A stretch of 64,000 nt of DNA, taken from Phycomyces blakesleeanus NRRL 1555(-) (lineage: Eukaryota; Mucoromycota; Mucoromycetes; Mucorales; Phycomycetaceae). The position numbers and the translations under genes were made by a program. The notes under the pieces were generated by a model that saw nothing but the letters and a program-made list of their open reading frames with translations, was not told the origin of the DNA and made no database searches. Each line of letters opens with the position of its first letter. Position 1 is the stretch's first letter. The stretch lies in contig NW_017265140.1 of NCBI RefSeq assembly GCF_001638985.1, positions 1,364,001 to 1,428,000 of the forward strand. The letters run 5' to 3'. This document shows, in pieces, positions 48,040 to 60,241 of the stretch.

Positions 48040-49862
48040 ATGTCCTCTTTCACTTTCATGACAGATCCGGTCTTTAAACTAGGCCTACCTAATTGGCTGG
48101 CTTACTTCCTTACCTTCACAGGCCTTGCAGGTGTAGCTGCCTCAGTCCTGCTCTACATATACCAATGCGAACTCATCTACCCAAGAACATTCCCTGAAGG
48201 ATCTCGTACAGATGTAAGCACAGACAAGATATCAATTGATCTAAATATCAAATAATTATTCACAATAAAAAAAAATGTACATACATAGGTTGCAAAACCA
48301 TCTGACTTTGACATGAAATATACTGACGAGACCCTGATTACAAAAGACAACGTTAAACTCCACACCTACATCATAATTCTCGAGAATGAAGAAGAAGCAA
48401 AGGCTGCACCTACAATCTTGTATTTCCATGCCAATGCAGGCAACATGGTAACTTCATTTAAAGAAAAAACTATCCATTCATCATCTGAATACTTGGTCGA
48501 TCGCAATCTCATCTTTATTATCTTTATTATTATTATTTTCAGGGCCATCGCCTACCTATTGCTAAAGTACTTTATCAAAAACATCGTTGTAATGTAGTTA
48601 TGCTTTCTTACAGAGGGTAAGCTTTTTCTTCTTTTTATCTTTCTTTGTTTTGTTATCATTTCTGTTGGTATATATACTTGTACTTGTACTTGTACTTGTA
48701 CTTGTACTTGTACTTGTACTTGTACTTGTACTTGTACTTGTGCTGGTAATGATAATGGTACTGGTAGCATATATTGGTATATATATATATATGTATGTAT
48801 GTGTGTGTGTATGCGTACATGTACATGTACAAAGGAAGGGGGAGTTTGTTTGGTTTGTTTCATGGTCTTATTGTGTATGTATTTGTTGACTTTCTTTCTT
48901 TCTCTTTTTCAGTTATGGACATAGTGAAGGAAAACCTAATGAAAAAGGGTTACGTATTGATTCTCAGGTAACATTCAAGACATACAAAGAGTGATTACAA
49001 AGCCAAAATCAAAATAATAGCAACAACAAACAACAACAAAAAACCCGAAAACTCAAAAACTCAAAACAAAACAAAACAAAACAAAACAAAACTTACCTAC
49101 TGGCATTGTATTGTATTGTATGGTATGGTATGGTATGGTATGATTGTTTTTGTGTTTGTGTCTGTAGACACTGTTGGATTATGTAAAGTCCCACCCTATT
49201 CTACGTCACACTCGCTTGGTTGCCTATGGACAATCGATTGGTGGTGCAGTTGCTATTGACCTTGTAGCCCGTAATGAAGATGCATTTTCGGGTTTGATGA
49301 TCGAGAATACTTTTCTTAGTTTGGTATGTACAATATTTGAGTGTGAATTATATTATATATATATATTAATATATGAATACTTTAATAGCCCAAGTTGATC
49401 CCTTCCGTGATGCCGATGTTACGCTATGTTACCTTTCTTTGCCACCAACAGTGGCCATCGGAATCCAGTATCCGGCACATTGTAAAAACCCCGTTGTTGT
49501 TTCTGGCTGGTGAAAAGGATGAGCTGATTCCACCTAGCCATATGGTCGCTCTGCATGATTTGAGCGAGACTCGCGCCTCAAAGGACTTTTGCAAGTTTAG
49601 TCAAGGGATGCACAACGACACTTGCATGCAGCCTGGGTATTTCAGTGCTATTCGGGAATATCTTGACAAACGCATTCGAAGAGATGATATCGAGGAAACT
49701 CCTTTTATTGATTCTAAGCGTAGCAGCAGTAATCAGACAATTGAGACAGTAGACCTTGATTCTGATTCAGAACCTTACGAGCTGGTTAGCGGGTTAGCAG
49801 ATGAACATGGCAAGACCCATTCATTTGAAGTAGAAGAACTCGAACTTGATATGGAAGATTAA
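48040..49862 (+). CDS. BEM46/ABHD13-type alpha/beta hydrolase
   Basis: Six exons: 48040-48213, 48289-48447, 48543-48616, 48913-48967, 49168-49323 and 49389-49862, 363 aa. A single N-terminal membrane helix (about residues 19-40) anchors a lumenal or cytosolic alpha/beta hydrolase domain. Seen: the oxyanion region FHANAGN, the block SYRGYGHSEG, nucleophile Ser177 in GQSIGG, acid Asp250 in GEKDELI, and base His281 in GMHND. BEM46 proteins are linked to the ER and to polarised growth in fungi; the substrate is unknown. An acidic tail follows the domain (from about residue 300). Introns 3 and 4 contain long simple repeats (ACTTGT and GGTAT). All introns are GT-AG and in phase. Confidence 0.9.
48676..48740 (+). 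repeat. ACTTGT hexamer array in BEM46 intron 3
   Basis: About eleven perfect copies of ACTTGT in a 65-bp run inside intron 3 of the BEM46 gene. Confidence 0.9.
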
Positions 49863-50563
49863 AAAGAAAAATTTATATATATATGTATATGTATATATAA
49901 CAATAGCAATAGCAATAGCAATAGCAATAGCAATAGCAATACCAACATCAACACCAACAACAACACCAACAACAACAACACCAAAATCACCACCATAACC
50001 ACCAACCATTATCAATAATAGTAATAAAAAGGCACAAAAAGAAGTATATACATACATTTATACATACATTGTTCCTTATTTCTTTCTCAAGCTGTATTTC
50101 ATTCTACTTCCAAATATACGTGTGTACAAGTATCTGTGTCAGTTATCTATGTACCTTTATATGTGTGTCTGTTGTACACACATAAGATGGGCTGTGGTGA
50201 TTTAATTAGTTAGTGGAGGTAAATACTTTGATCTAGCATGTATGCATGCATGTATGTTTATGGCTTGTCTATACTGGCTTGAGCAGTTATTCAAGATAGA
50301 CCGTTACAAGTAAAATATAATATATAATATAATATTATATAATATAATATAATAAAAGCTTGTAATTAGTGTGTGTTCCTGTGTGTGTGTGTCCATGTAT
50401 AAGTGTGTTTGTGTGTATTTTATTTATTTTTACCCTGTTTATTTTTCACATATTATATAAAATATATATATATATATCAATCTATATCAATATCTATCTG
50501 TCTAGATATAAAATATATAATATATATATATATAATATATATATTACACACCTATTCATATTA
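49863..50563. repeat. spacer with CAATAG and AT-rich repeats
   Basis: Spacer between BEM46 and the TPT transporter. It has a CAATAG array (about 49900-49940), ACC/AAC-type triplets after it, and TATA-rich palindromic runs at about 50318-50355 and 50505-50545 before the next start codon. No gene is seen. Confidence 0.65.
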
Positions 50564-52219
50564 ATGACTTTACCACCACCTACAAATACAGACAGCACTT
50601 CAAAGATCAATACAGACAGGCGTCATAAACGTACTCAATCAATCCAAGTACATTCGAAACCAAAATCTCACATTCGCCATGGTTCATTACCCCACTTTCC
50701 GCTTCCCCATCAATCCACTCAGGTGTCCATCGAGATCTTAAACAAGGCCGACATCACTCAGCATGCTAGGCCAAAAGAAACATACGGGCTTGTAGGCGCC
50801 TGGTGTGTGTGCGTAGTGGGAGTTGTGTTGTACAACAAACAGCTGATGGGTAAAGACCAGTATAATTTCAACTTTCCATTGTTGGTCAGTGCAGTACAGG
50901 CAGCCATTACTACCCTTATAAGCTGGGCATGGATAAGTCTAGGCAGTGATCCAAACCTAAGCACATCCATTAATTCAAACCGTCGATCCAAAATGGTATG
51001 AAATCTTTGTTTTTGTTTTTTGTTTTTTGTTTTTTTTTTTGAATATAAGATAATTGATCCATACAATCCAATAATTTTATTTATTAAAATTAAGATTCCA
51101 TGCGGAGTAGCTGCTGCACTGGAGATCGGATGTTCGAATGCTTCATTGGTCTTGGTCAGCCTGTCGTTTTATACATTGGTCAAGGCATCGACACCTGCAT
51201 GGACATTGCTGTTTGGATATATCTTTGGATTCGATCGACCTCTTTTTTCAAGTCCGTCTGGCTGGAAGACAATGGTGGTGATTTTGGTGCTAGGTACAAG
51301 TGGAGTATTGGCTGTAGCTGGAGAGGCAAACTTTGATGTGGTTGGGTATCTGTTAGTCATGGTGTCTTGCATCGTCAAGGCGCTTCCTATAGACCACTTG
51401 TTGTCTTTGGAGGTCGGGCCATCGGAACACCCACTTGTGCAGATGTGTTGCCTTGGGCCAGTCATGACCGGGCTGTTATTTGTCTTGAGTGTTGTGTTTG
51501 AAAACCCCTATGTCCATTTTCAGCACTCCTACCACTTTGATAGCATAGTACATGTTCTGGAATCGTTTGGATTAATGACAATTGGTGGTGTACTTGGTAA
51601 GCAGCATATAAATATATCTTATTATTATTATTATTATTTTCACTATAGAATAGCAATTATAGTAATAATAGCAATAATCACATTATTGTAACCAAACTGA
51701 TTGAGAGATTGGGTAATTAATTGGGTGAATGAATGATTATTGAATGAATAATTGATTGATTGATTGAATAACTGTACCCTTTGGGGGGGGGTTATATTTT
51801 TTTCCCTTTTCCCTTTCTTTTTTATATATTATATTATATTATATTAGTATTTGGGTCCGCATACTGCGAATTATCCCTGAATAGACGGCCCCAGACTATG
51901 ATGCTTGGGGTCGTGAACGTGGCAAGACAATGGGTCCTCATTGTACTCTCGGTACTCCTGTACGGTGACACCATTACTTTGAGAACAATGGCTAGGTAAG
52001 AGAGAAAAAGGAAAGCGAAAGCGAAAGATTAAAAAGGAGCTTTTATATATTATTATTATTTTGGTGAGAATCCAATTAGCTAGCTAGCTAATCTTTATGT
52101 AAAGTATTCTATTGATGATGATAGGAATGTCAGCACACGGTGTCTATTTTCTTAAACCAAAACCAATAGACCCTAATTACCCCTCAATTCCAATGTATTC
52201 CCGAAAATTAGAAGACTGA
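50564..52219 (+). CDS. TPT/nucleotide-sugar transporter family (SLC35-like) protein
   Basis: Four exons: 50564-50995, 51095-51596, 51848-51995 and 52105-52219, 398 aa. This is a multi-pass membrane carrier of the triose-phosphate/nucleotide-sugar translocator superfamily, probably in the Golgi or ER. After ~75 polar N-terminal residues come about ten hydrophobic helices. Family features seen: VVLYNKQL in the first helix, FYTLVKASTPAWTLLFGYIFG, a conserved GEANFDVVGYLLVMVS block, and the final helix region ILLMMIGMSAHGVYFLK. The last exon was placed at 52105, because only this acceptor joins the reading frame to that helix; the ORF ends in KLED. The substrate cannot be told from sequence. Confidence 0.8.
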
Positions 52220-52564
52220 TTGATGATGATAATTTTGACTTTTATTTGTAACAATAAATCTTGCACTTGCTCACAGAGTGTGCAAGACTATTCATTTATT
52301 TATAATATTTTAGATACTTGTGTATTTCTAAGATGAATTGACGGAGCGTAATATAGATAGATAGAGAATATATATATATGTATATATAGGACCAGATGCT
52401 GCTACAAACCAGTTGCAAGAAAAAAAAAAAGAGAGAGCGAAAAGGATGAAAGAATAAATATAGGTATAATAAAAGGACCAGACACACTAATTAGTTAAGC
52501 AAGTTATCACGGATAATTGCCATGTTTGGAGTTCATGGTCTATGGACAAAAAAGGACAGAGAGG

Positions 52565-52985
52565 CTAATGAGGGGACACAGCTTCCTTTTCGTGCAACGT
52601 TGGGTTTAATTCGGCTTGTTCCGGCTGCTTCGGATGAATACGTTGTGACCATCTCATGGGCGCTTGGAAGGTTGGTTCAGGACAAGGAAAACTACCAGAG
52701 TCTGCCTTTTCTACCATCTTGGTTTCATTGTGCTTGGTGACGTGAATGAAGTGGGTGCCTTTACCCTTTGGTACACGCTGTGCCACACCGTGGCGATCAA
52801 GAACGACCTCATAAACGGTGGTCTGAAATAGGAAACAAGTTAATATCCAGAATAAAGTTTTTGGTTTGTTTGTAATTCTTATATATATATATATATATCA
52901 ATTGAAGCTTTTAATATTTGATCCAATTAATATACATATAAAAGCTACTTACTCTTTCTTCTTGATGAGACATGCAGCAACCCAT
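52565..52985 (-). CDS. small protein with MGCC lipidation-type start, unknown (96 aa)
   Basis: Two exons, 52985-52953 and 52822-52565, joined in phase 0 by a GTAAGT donor. The product begins MGCCMS, a classic site for N-myristoylation on Gly2 with palmitoylation on Cys3 and Cys4, so membrane attachment is likely. The rest is polar and Pro/His/Lys-rich (for example KGTHFIHVTKHNE) without a recognised domain. LAMTOR1 of Ragulator also starts MGCC, but none of its helical core is present here. It lies between the TPT transporter (its 3' neighbour, convergent) and ERCC8. Real but unnamed gene, in my judgement. Confidence 0.6.
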
Positions 52986-53370
52986 TTTTTCTTTAATTGA
53001 ATTGAATTGAATTTGATTTACTGGTTGGTTGGTTGGTTTTTGGGGTGTAAATGAAGAGCTTGGAAGCAAATAAGGATGTGTATATGTATGTATATATGTA
53101 TATATAGTCAAGCGAAACCAGTCGATTGAAGATGCTTGTAATGAGCAAAAGAAGAGAAAGCGAGGAAATGAAGATAAAGAAGAAAAAGAGAAAGCGAATT
53201 GGTAACAGAAATGAAGTCTTTTATAGTTAAATTCTGGCAAAATATTATTTATAAATAATTATTTATATACATATATATATATATATATATAATTAATGTA
53301 ATAATAAAATGTTCTTTAAAGAGTTTAATAGCTTCGTGTAGCCTTTGGCATAATTTATCTTGTTTCTTGA
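52986..53370. other. intergenic spacer
   Basis: Upstream region of the MGCC gene and downstream of ERCC8. It contains GGTTGGTT and TA repeats; no gene is seen. Confidence 0.5.
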
Positions 53371-54572
53371 TCAGTCACTAGAATATTCACTCCACTGATC
53401 CATCGTCACCTTAAGAGAGAGAGAGAATATGTATATAATTATATAAAATAGAATAGAATAGAAAAATAGAAATCATTCATCTTGAAATTGCCTTTTTGGG
53501 ACAAACCGTTGATTACCTCTTCTATTCCTGGCTCCGAATCGAATGGTGGTAAAGGTCCCCAAACCAAGATTTCTGCTTCTACCCCGGCAGCATACACGTC
53601 AAGCCCCTCTACATCGACGCACGTCGGCCGGCCATACATTCCACACAGTTTCTGGACTCGATTACCCCGATTGACATCAAATACAGCAATGTGGTCTTGG
53701 TTAGGAACATAAACCAGGGGTGGCCAGACGTCTGTATCCGACACGGCCAGTCCACAATTGTGTCGGACATGATTGCGAACACCCGAGCCAGCGTAATGAG
53801 TGCGAGAATGGCGATGGTCGTACGTGCTCCAGCGCTTGATCCTCTCGTCTAGTCCGAGCGACACAAGAGAAGAACCATCCAAAGTCAGCACAAGGCCATT
53901 GACGGCTTTCTGGTGCGCCCGATTGGTCTCGATCTTGGTAAACTCGGCATTCTCATTGTCTAAGGAACCGAGACAAGCAGAAGCTTTTCTGATGTCCCAT
54001 ACACGAATTGTTCCGTCTTCTCTAGTGAATCAAACAAAAATCAACAAAGGTATTAAGAGTAAAAAAAAAATTAAAATGAAAAATTGATCATGTAATTTTT
54101 TTTGTTTTATCTCGCGTTCTTTATGTTCTGAGTATCATTCTCTTTTTTTTATTTTTTTTCTCTGTTTCTATGGTGCACACTAACCCTCCTGTGTAAAGAA
54201 CATGGTCTTGATAATTAGACCAGACACAGCAATAGACCGAGCCAGTGTGACCAATCAGAGTGTGAGCGGATGCCCCACTCTTTATATCACAAAGTCGAAT
54301 GTGTGGATTATCACTTGCGGCTAAAGAAATATATACAAACACACCAATACATAGACCAAAAAAGATAAAAGAAAAAAGGGAAATGTGAATTGAAGATAGG
54401 TTTTTTTAAAGAGCAAATATACTAACCAAACGGGCTTACTTGCTACTAGGCAATGAGAAGCAATTGGTGACATGGCTTGGCAGAAAACTTTGGCGCCAAG
54501 ATCAAATGTAGTAACGGGCTTGCGTATTTATGATTATGGAATAAACAGCAGTAATAAGTATATAAATAAATA

Positions 54573-54606
<34 letters not shown>

Positions 54607-55172
54607 TGTGTATTTGTGTCATTCTTACTTCCATAAGGTTGGTATCCCAGATCCGGACCGTCTCATCAAAACTTGCGCTAACCAGTATCCCGGTATCAAA
54701 CGGAAACCAGCCGACCGAGCTCACAGCATACGAATGACGATCTTGGGTTGCTACACTTGCAATTGGCTCAATCTGAGCAGGCCTTCCTTCTTGTTGAAGA
54801 TCGTATACGTGCAATAGACCATCACCGCCACCGGAAACTAGACTTTTAGGAGTGTTAGGCTAAATCTAAATTACCAAAGGGATTTAAATCACTTGCTAGC
54901 GTCGTTCAATATGCTCAGTTTTGATAGAGTTGATAGGTCCTGAATAGGATTCATAAGAATATATATATTTAGACATATTGTTTTATAATAGATATTGAAT
55001 ATATATAAAAATAAAAATAAAAATAAAAATAAATAAGCTTACCGTGGTGTACCCTTTTGAACTCTTTGGTCTGACTAAGTTCAACCTTATGTGCTTTTTG
55101 AGTGGTTTCTGCTCTCTTAAGAATAAGAGGATCAACCGCTCCAGTTCCACGCTTCCTCAGTAAGCTATACAT
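53371..55172 (-). CDS. ERCC8: ERCC8/CSA (Rad28-like) WD40 DNA-repair protein
   Basis: Seven exons: 55172-55043, 54939-54897, 54842-54629, 54518-54440, 54320-54185, 54021-53517 and 53409-53371, 381 aa (human 396). CSA is the substrate receptor of a DDB1-CUL4 ubiquitin ligase in transcription-coupled nucleotide excision repair. Seen: the N-terminal helix region DPLILKRAETTQKA that in CSA docks on DDB1; WD repeats with YLVSGGGDGLLHVYDL, SASFDETVRIWDTN, the DIKSGASAHTLIGHTG block and EDGTIRVWDIRKASACLGSL; and a short acidic end, QWSEYSSD, like the human WSSSDEE. Intron 2 (54896-54843) starts with GCAAGT: it is a GC-AG intron, needed because the alternative reading runs into a stop and loses YLVSGG. 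Other introns are GT-AG. Confidence 0.92.
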
Positions 55173-55195
55173 TTATTTATTTTTTGGACCTTTTG

Positions 55196-55235
<40 letters not shown>

Positions 55236-56123
55236 GCGTGTATGCGGTTAACACTCTTATTATTTTGATAGCAATAGCAATAGCCAAAAACCAGACACCA
55301 AAATAATAATGCAAAGAGGGAAAAAAGAGGCAAAAAGGTTTCAAAATGTTCAAAAATGTTTTCATTACAACTTTCTCCCTTTCTCCCTTTCTCTCTCCTC
55401 TTTCTTGATTTCCATTTCCATTTCCATTCCTTTCTCTTTCTCTTTCTCTTTCTCTTTCTCTTTTTGTATTGCTTTTGTGTGTGTGTGTGTGTGACTGTAG
55501 TATGGTGGTGAATTATTATTTTATTTTATTGATATTTATGAAATCATGGCAAGTCTTTGGGTCCTTTGGATAACAAAGGGTGTGTCTTGTTAGACTATCT
55601 GTTTAGTACTTCAATTGTCCTCTCTTTTTTTTTTTAAGAAAAAGAAAATAGATCTTGTAAGATTTTCTAGTGATAAACATGCCTTGTAGACTGTTCAAAA
55701 TAATATACCTGAAAAAAAATCAGGTTCAAAGGGCCTGATTCAAGCTTTAAACACCAGTGCTATACAAACATAGCCCTTTGTCTCATTCGAATATTCCTTT
55801 TTTGGAACTCCACGTCAGAACTCCCTTTTTCTATTTCTTTTCTATATTCTTAACACATAGTGTCTGCCTTGTGTGCCTGAAATATATACATTTATATATA
55901 GTGTATATTTACAAGTGTATGTTATACCTGAGCCGAGAAACAAAGCAAAAATTACATCCAAAGCATATCATTAATATATATATGTATATATATAAAATAT
56001 ATATAAAAATATAAAGAATCATCCATACTTTATCGTTTATTCCCATTTATATATATAATTTTATTTTGGTTTTTTTTTTTTAAAAAAAAAAAGGGAATCT
56101 CAGAAATATCATCATCACTAGTA
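55173..56123. repeat. divergent promoter region with GT, CTTT and T12A11 repeats
   Basis: Shared upstream region of ERCC8 (-) and SEC5 (+). It has a GT run at about 55200-55230, a CTTTCT run at about 55430-55462 and a T12A11 palindromic tract at 56070-56092, about 30 bp before the SEC5 ATG. A hairpin of CCTGA and TCAGG flanks an A-run near 55708-55725. No gene is seen. Confidence 0.65.
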
Positions 56124-59100
56124 ATGCAAACCTCATCTACTCACGTTATACATGACTATGTGGAAGATGCAGCAATTATGCGCTTTTATGGTCTGGACAC
56201 TCTAGAACCAGATGTGTGGATGGATATATCCGGTGATGATCCCTCTGCAGAATCGACATTTCAACAGTTTGCTAGACCTGGAAATGTTGCTGAGGCACAT
56301 GTTGCTCCTTCTGAGGCAGAGGTTGACAGCCAGGCTTTGAATGATGCTGATCCACTTGGAATCTATGGCTCTGTACTTGAGAGGCAAGTTGTTGTTAATG
56401 TTTTTTTTTTCGGATGAGCATCTCATTGTATGCATATATACATGAATTTATTTACTATTAGTATTAGAACTCTAGACTTTGTTCACAAAAATAAAAATAA
56501 AAATATATCAAAAATATTATAATAATCGTTATTTTCGTTGTCATGGTTATTATCATTTATCTTTTCTAGTGAGCCACCTCGTAACCTTGGTCTCTCGCAA
56601 ATCAAAGAGAGTAAGTGATTTTCTACATATGTATAATATAATATATAATATATTTCATTTGTCCAATTGACAAGAATGATTTATTTATTTATTTATTTAT
56701 TTATTTATTTCTGTTTGTCTGTCTGTGTGGTTGATAGAATCTGTCATTATGGTCGGCAACAAGTCATTCCAACCGCGGCAATTCTTATTGCAAGTCCACA
56801 AAAACACTTCATACAATGATTTGGTGCGAGGTGAAGAACACCTGCGTCAGGGTGTTGATCAACGTGCCGAAGCCCTCAAATCCTTGGTCCATACAAACTT
56901 TGATCGATTTGTGAGCGCAAAGAACACGATTGATCATGTGTATGAGGAAATGAAATCCAAGCAATTAAATGAGGATCAAGATTATGGTACCGGAGCTCTA
57001 AGAGCAGCACTTGAAGGTATGTATAACACCTTAAACACACACACATATATATATATATATATTAATTTTATGATTAAATTCTCTCTCTTATATATATAAA
57101 TATATATATACACATAAGATGCCAATACGAGAGCTGAACAAATCTATGGCCCTATTGTGGAGAGAAGACAACGTGTGGACAAGGTCCGAAGCACCTTGAC
57201 AATTCTTCAGCGTTACAAGTTTTTCTTTAATCTTCCTAGTAGTTTACTGGAATCTATCAAACAGGCAAGCCAAGCTTTTATTTTATTTTACTTTTTTTTT
57301 AAAAAAATATATATTTGTATTTTATGCTTATTTCTTATTTTGTGTATAGAGCAAATATGATACGGCTATCCGTGATTACAAGCGTGGAAAATACCTTTAT
57401 CAAAGTCTGAATGGAAATGAAAATATTGGAGATGAAGTTGTCAGTGCCATGTCAAATACCGAAACGTTTGGCATGACCGATTTGCATCGTAAAGTGTTTG
57501 AAAAGGTCTGGGCAGAAGTCAACAAGATTGTGGTTGAATTACAAAGTGTTTTACTAAAGATGTTGGCTGATCCTTGGAGAAGTATGGACGAACAAGAAAA
57601 GACTATAAAGTAAGTTTGTTTGTTTTTTCTTGGTTGTTATGACAAGAATCAAATATAATATAGATATATATATATATAGAGAGAGAAAAGAGGTTTGCTA
57701 TGTATTAACTTAATTTAATTTTAATTTTTCGTTCTTTGCATAGCTTCTTGTTTGATCTGGACACCACAAAGGACCCGGCATGGTTCTATCTCGACAGTCA
57801 ATACTTGTGGATCGTGGGCCTTATGAAGGAAACTTACGAAGCTGGGTTAGAAAAGATTAAGCTCGCAATGCACTCTCTGGAGTCCGAGGAATCCTCCATT
57901 GTGCGCAGTCTGTCACTAAAAAAAGCCATTGCTCAGCTTTCTTCGGCTGCATCGAATAACACCAAGAATGACGGCAGCAATATCAACAGCAACAGCAGTG
58001 GTATGGGTGGCAGAGGAGGCAGCGGAGGCATCAGCAGCATCGGCATCAGCGCCAGCAGCGGCGGGGGTGGCGGCGGAGGCGGTGGCGGCAGTGGTCTTGG
58101 GAACAGCGGCATCAATAATAATGCAGGTGTGAATGGCATTGTAGAAGCTGATATCCGTACCTGGCGTGCAATTCTTGAGATGGTGCAGTCGCTTTCGGCG
58201 CTTTTACATCGCTGTCTTCCTGATTTCTGGCGGCTGTCCAAGGCATTCATCGAAGGAAAATTTGTGAAAAAGACTGGAAACAGTAACACCAGTAACAGCA
58301 GCAATGTCGGCACTGCTGGTAATACGGATATGCTGTCCGATTTAGCCGAAGGTGGTGGAGGTGGAGGTCGTCGCCGTCGCCAGGGAGTTGACTTGGGAAA
58401 GGTTGACCAGTGTAGAAAGATGGCCCGCAATATTGTTGACCTCTATTCCTCCTTGTTGTCTACCCATTTTGGACTGGATGAGCGTGTATTGCCTGTACGG
58501 CGGATGGCCGACGACAGCGAGCAAACCGTCCTACCGTCGTTTTTACCCCCAAATGCCAATTCTATCCATGTGGCTGAATATTTTACGCGCATTGTGGCTG
58601 ATTTGGCAAACTGCGTCAACGATATGCATGGGATTCACTTGGCAGGAGATGCGTTTTCGGGTCTAACGGAATTGATGGAAAAGGCAAGGTGGAAGTTTGT
58701 GGATGTGCTGTGCAAGTGCTGGGAAAGAGGTAGATTTTATATTCTATATTTTCAGTATTGTTATCATTGCGTTAAAAGAAGAAGAATACTGCTATTAACA
58801 TACATAATTCACACACACCCACCCACACACACAATTTTTTTTCTTAAAAAAAAATTAGACGCAAAAACATTTTATATGCTAGAGGACTGGGTGCTTGATC
58901 CAGAAAGCCCTCAGTGCACGGGTCTTTTGAAACGGTATTACGAGTACCACAAGTTTTGTGCACGGTCAGCATACAAGATGGCTAGTTTAATGGCTGTTAC
59001 AGATGACGCAATCCAACAGGTACAAAGACGCATAATACACTCGAGTGATTTTTACTGATTTTTTTTTTAATTTTATATCATTTAGGGAAGACATGATATT

Positions 59101-60241
59101 GGAAGTGACTATGTAGAAAAGATCCGGTCTTCGTTTTTGGAATCGACTTATGCATTTTTGGATGGGCTTGTCCAACTAGCCTTTTCAGATTATGTTCCAT
59201 TAAATGAACGTGATGAATTGATGCTTGCCAAGAAACGAGATAAGATCGATGTACATTCCATGGTAAGTTGAGAAAGAAAAGAAGAAAACATAGAGATATA
59301 TAGATATTTACTTGGGTTTATGTAATGATATATACAGGATATCCGTATTTTGTTGACAGTTAGTAATCTATCATTTATGAGATCAACTGTGATGCGTAAA
59401 TTGGTCTTATTGTTTGAGATGGCCTACAAATGTAGTATGGAGGAAGATCTCAAGGTACGTATATAATATATATATGTGTGTGTGTTTGCTAGTGAGAGAT
59501 TGATTTTTTGTAAGAAATAAGAGACTAACCAAATGTCATCATTTGATGGTAATTTGTATAGACTTTGATTGATGTGGTTGATCAACTGGACAGAATCTTG
59601 TTTAATGATTACGTTAAACGAAAGTCTCTCTTGATCAAAGACATCATTAGACAAGGTATTCTGTTGAGTGGTATCGATTGGTATAGCATCTCCAAGCCAA
59701 CCGGTAAGTCAGTTTTATATTTCAATTGTCGTCTGTGTGTACACTTTTTATGTATGTATCTATTTAATGATTAATCTTTTTTTTGGCAACTAAATTAACT
59801 TGCCAAAAATGCAACAACAAAAAAAAAGAGGTTCACTCGTTTGTATATGAGGCGTTGATGACACTTGTAATGGTGCATGCCCAGGTTAGCAGCGTTACTC
59901 GCCAACTTATTCACCGAGCCCTGTCACTCCTACTGGAGAACATGGCCAATGATTGTCTGGAGAGTTTCCGCCAGGTAGAGAGGTTTGGAATGGGAGGTAT
60001 GCTCCAGGCTACTCTGGAGATTGAATTTATGCACCAGACCTTGTCTCAATACCTCACCCCAACTGCGTCAGAAACCCTTCATTTGATCTACCAGACTCTA
60101 GAATACGCTTACAACCCTCAGCAACAACACTCTGGTAATCTGCAATCAGAGCTCAATCACGTTAAAGAACTATTGGTATTTAGTCGAAAGAGTACTGTTG
60201 TACAGTTCCTTTGCTTTAAACAAAACAAAGACCGTAGATGA
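56124..60241 (+). CDS. SEC5: exocyst complex subunit SEC5 (EXOC2)
   Basis: Eleven exons: 56124-56383, 56570-56610, 56738-57016, 57119-57264, 57350-57609, 57744-58729, 58859-59019, 59086-59262, 59338-59454, 59562-59703 and 59829-60241, 993 aa. SEC5 is a subunit of the exocyst that tethers secretory vesicles at the plasma membrane. Seen: the conserved N-terminal coiled region (FLLQVHKNTSYNDLVRGEEHL; SKYDTAIRDYKRGKYL) and the helical-bundle signature FLFDLD, PAWFYLDSQYLWIVGLMK. Exon 6 carries a Gly/Ser/Asn-rich insertion of about 55 residues and a second shorter one, so this copy is longer there than usual. Introns 1 (56384-56569) and 4 (57265-57349) are GC-AG; frame leaves no GT alternative. 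Other introns are GT-AG. Confidence 0.92.

Noticed and set aside
48552..48863. Minus-strand frame with repeated Gln-Val
   Set aside because: It is the antisense of the ACTTGT microsatellite inside an intron.
56384..56390. GT donor (GTTGTT) six bases downstream of the GC donor in SEC5 intron 1
   Set aside because: Using it puts the next exon straight into a stop codon; the GC donor keeps the frame.
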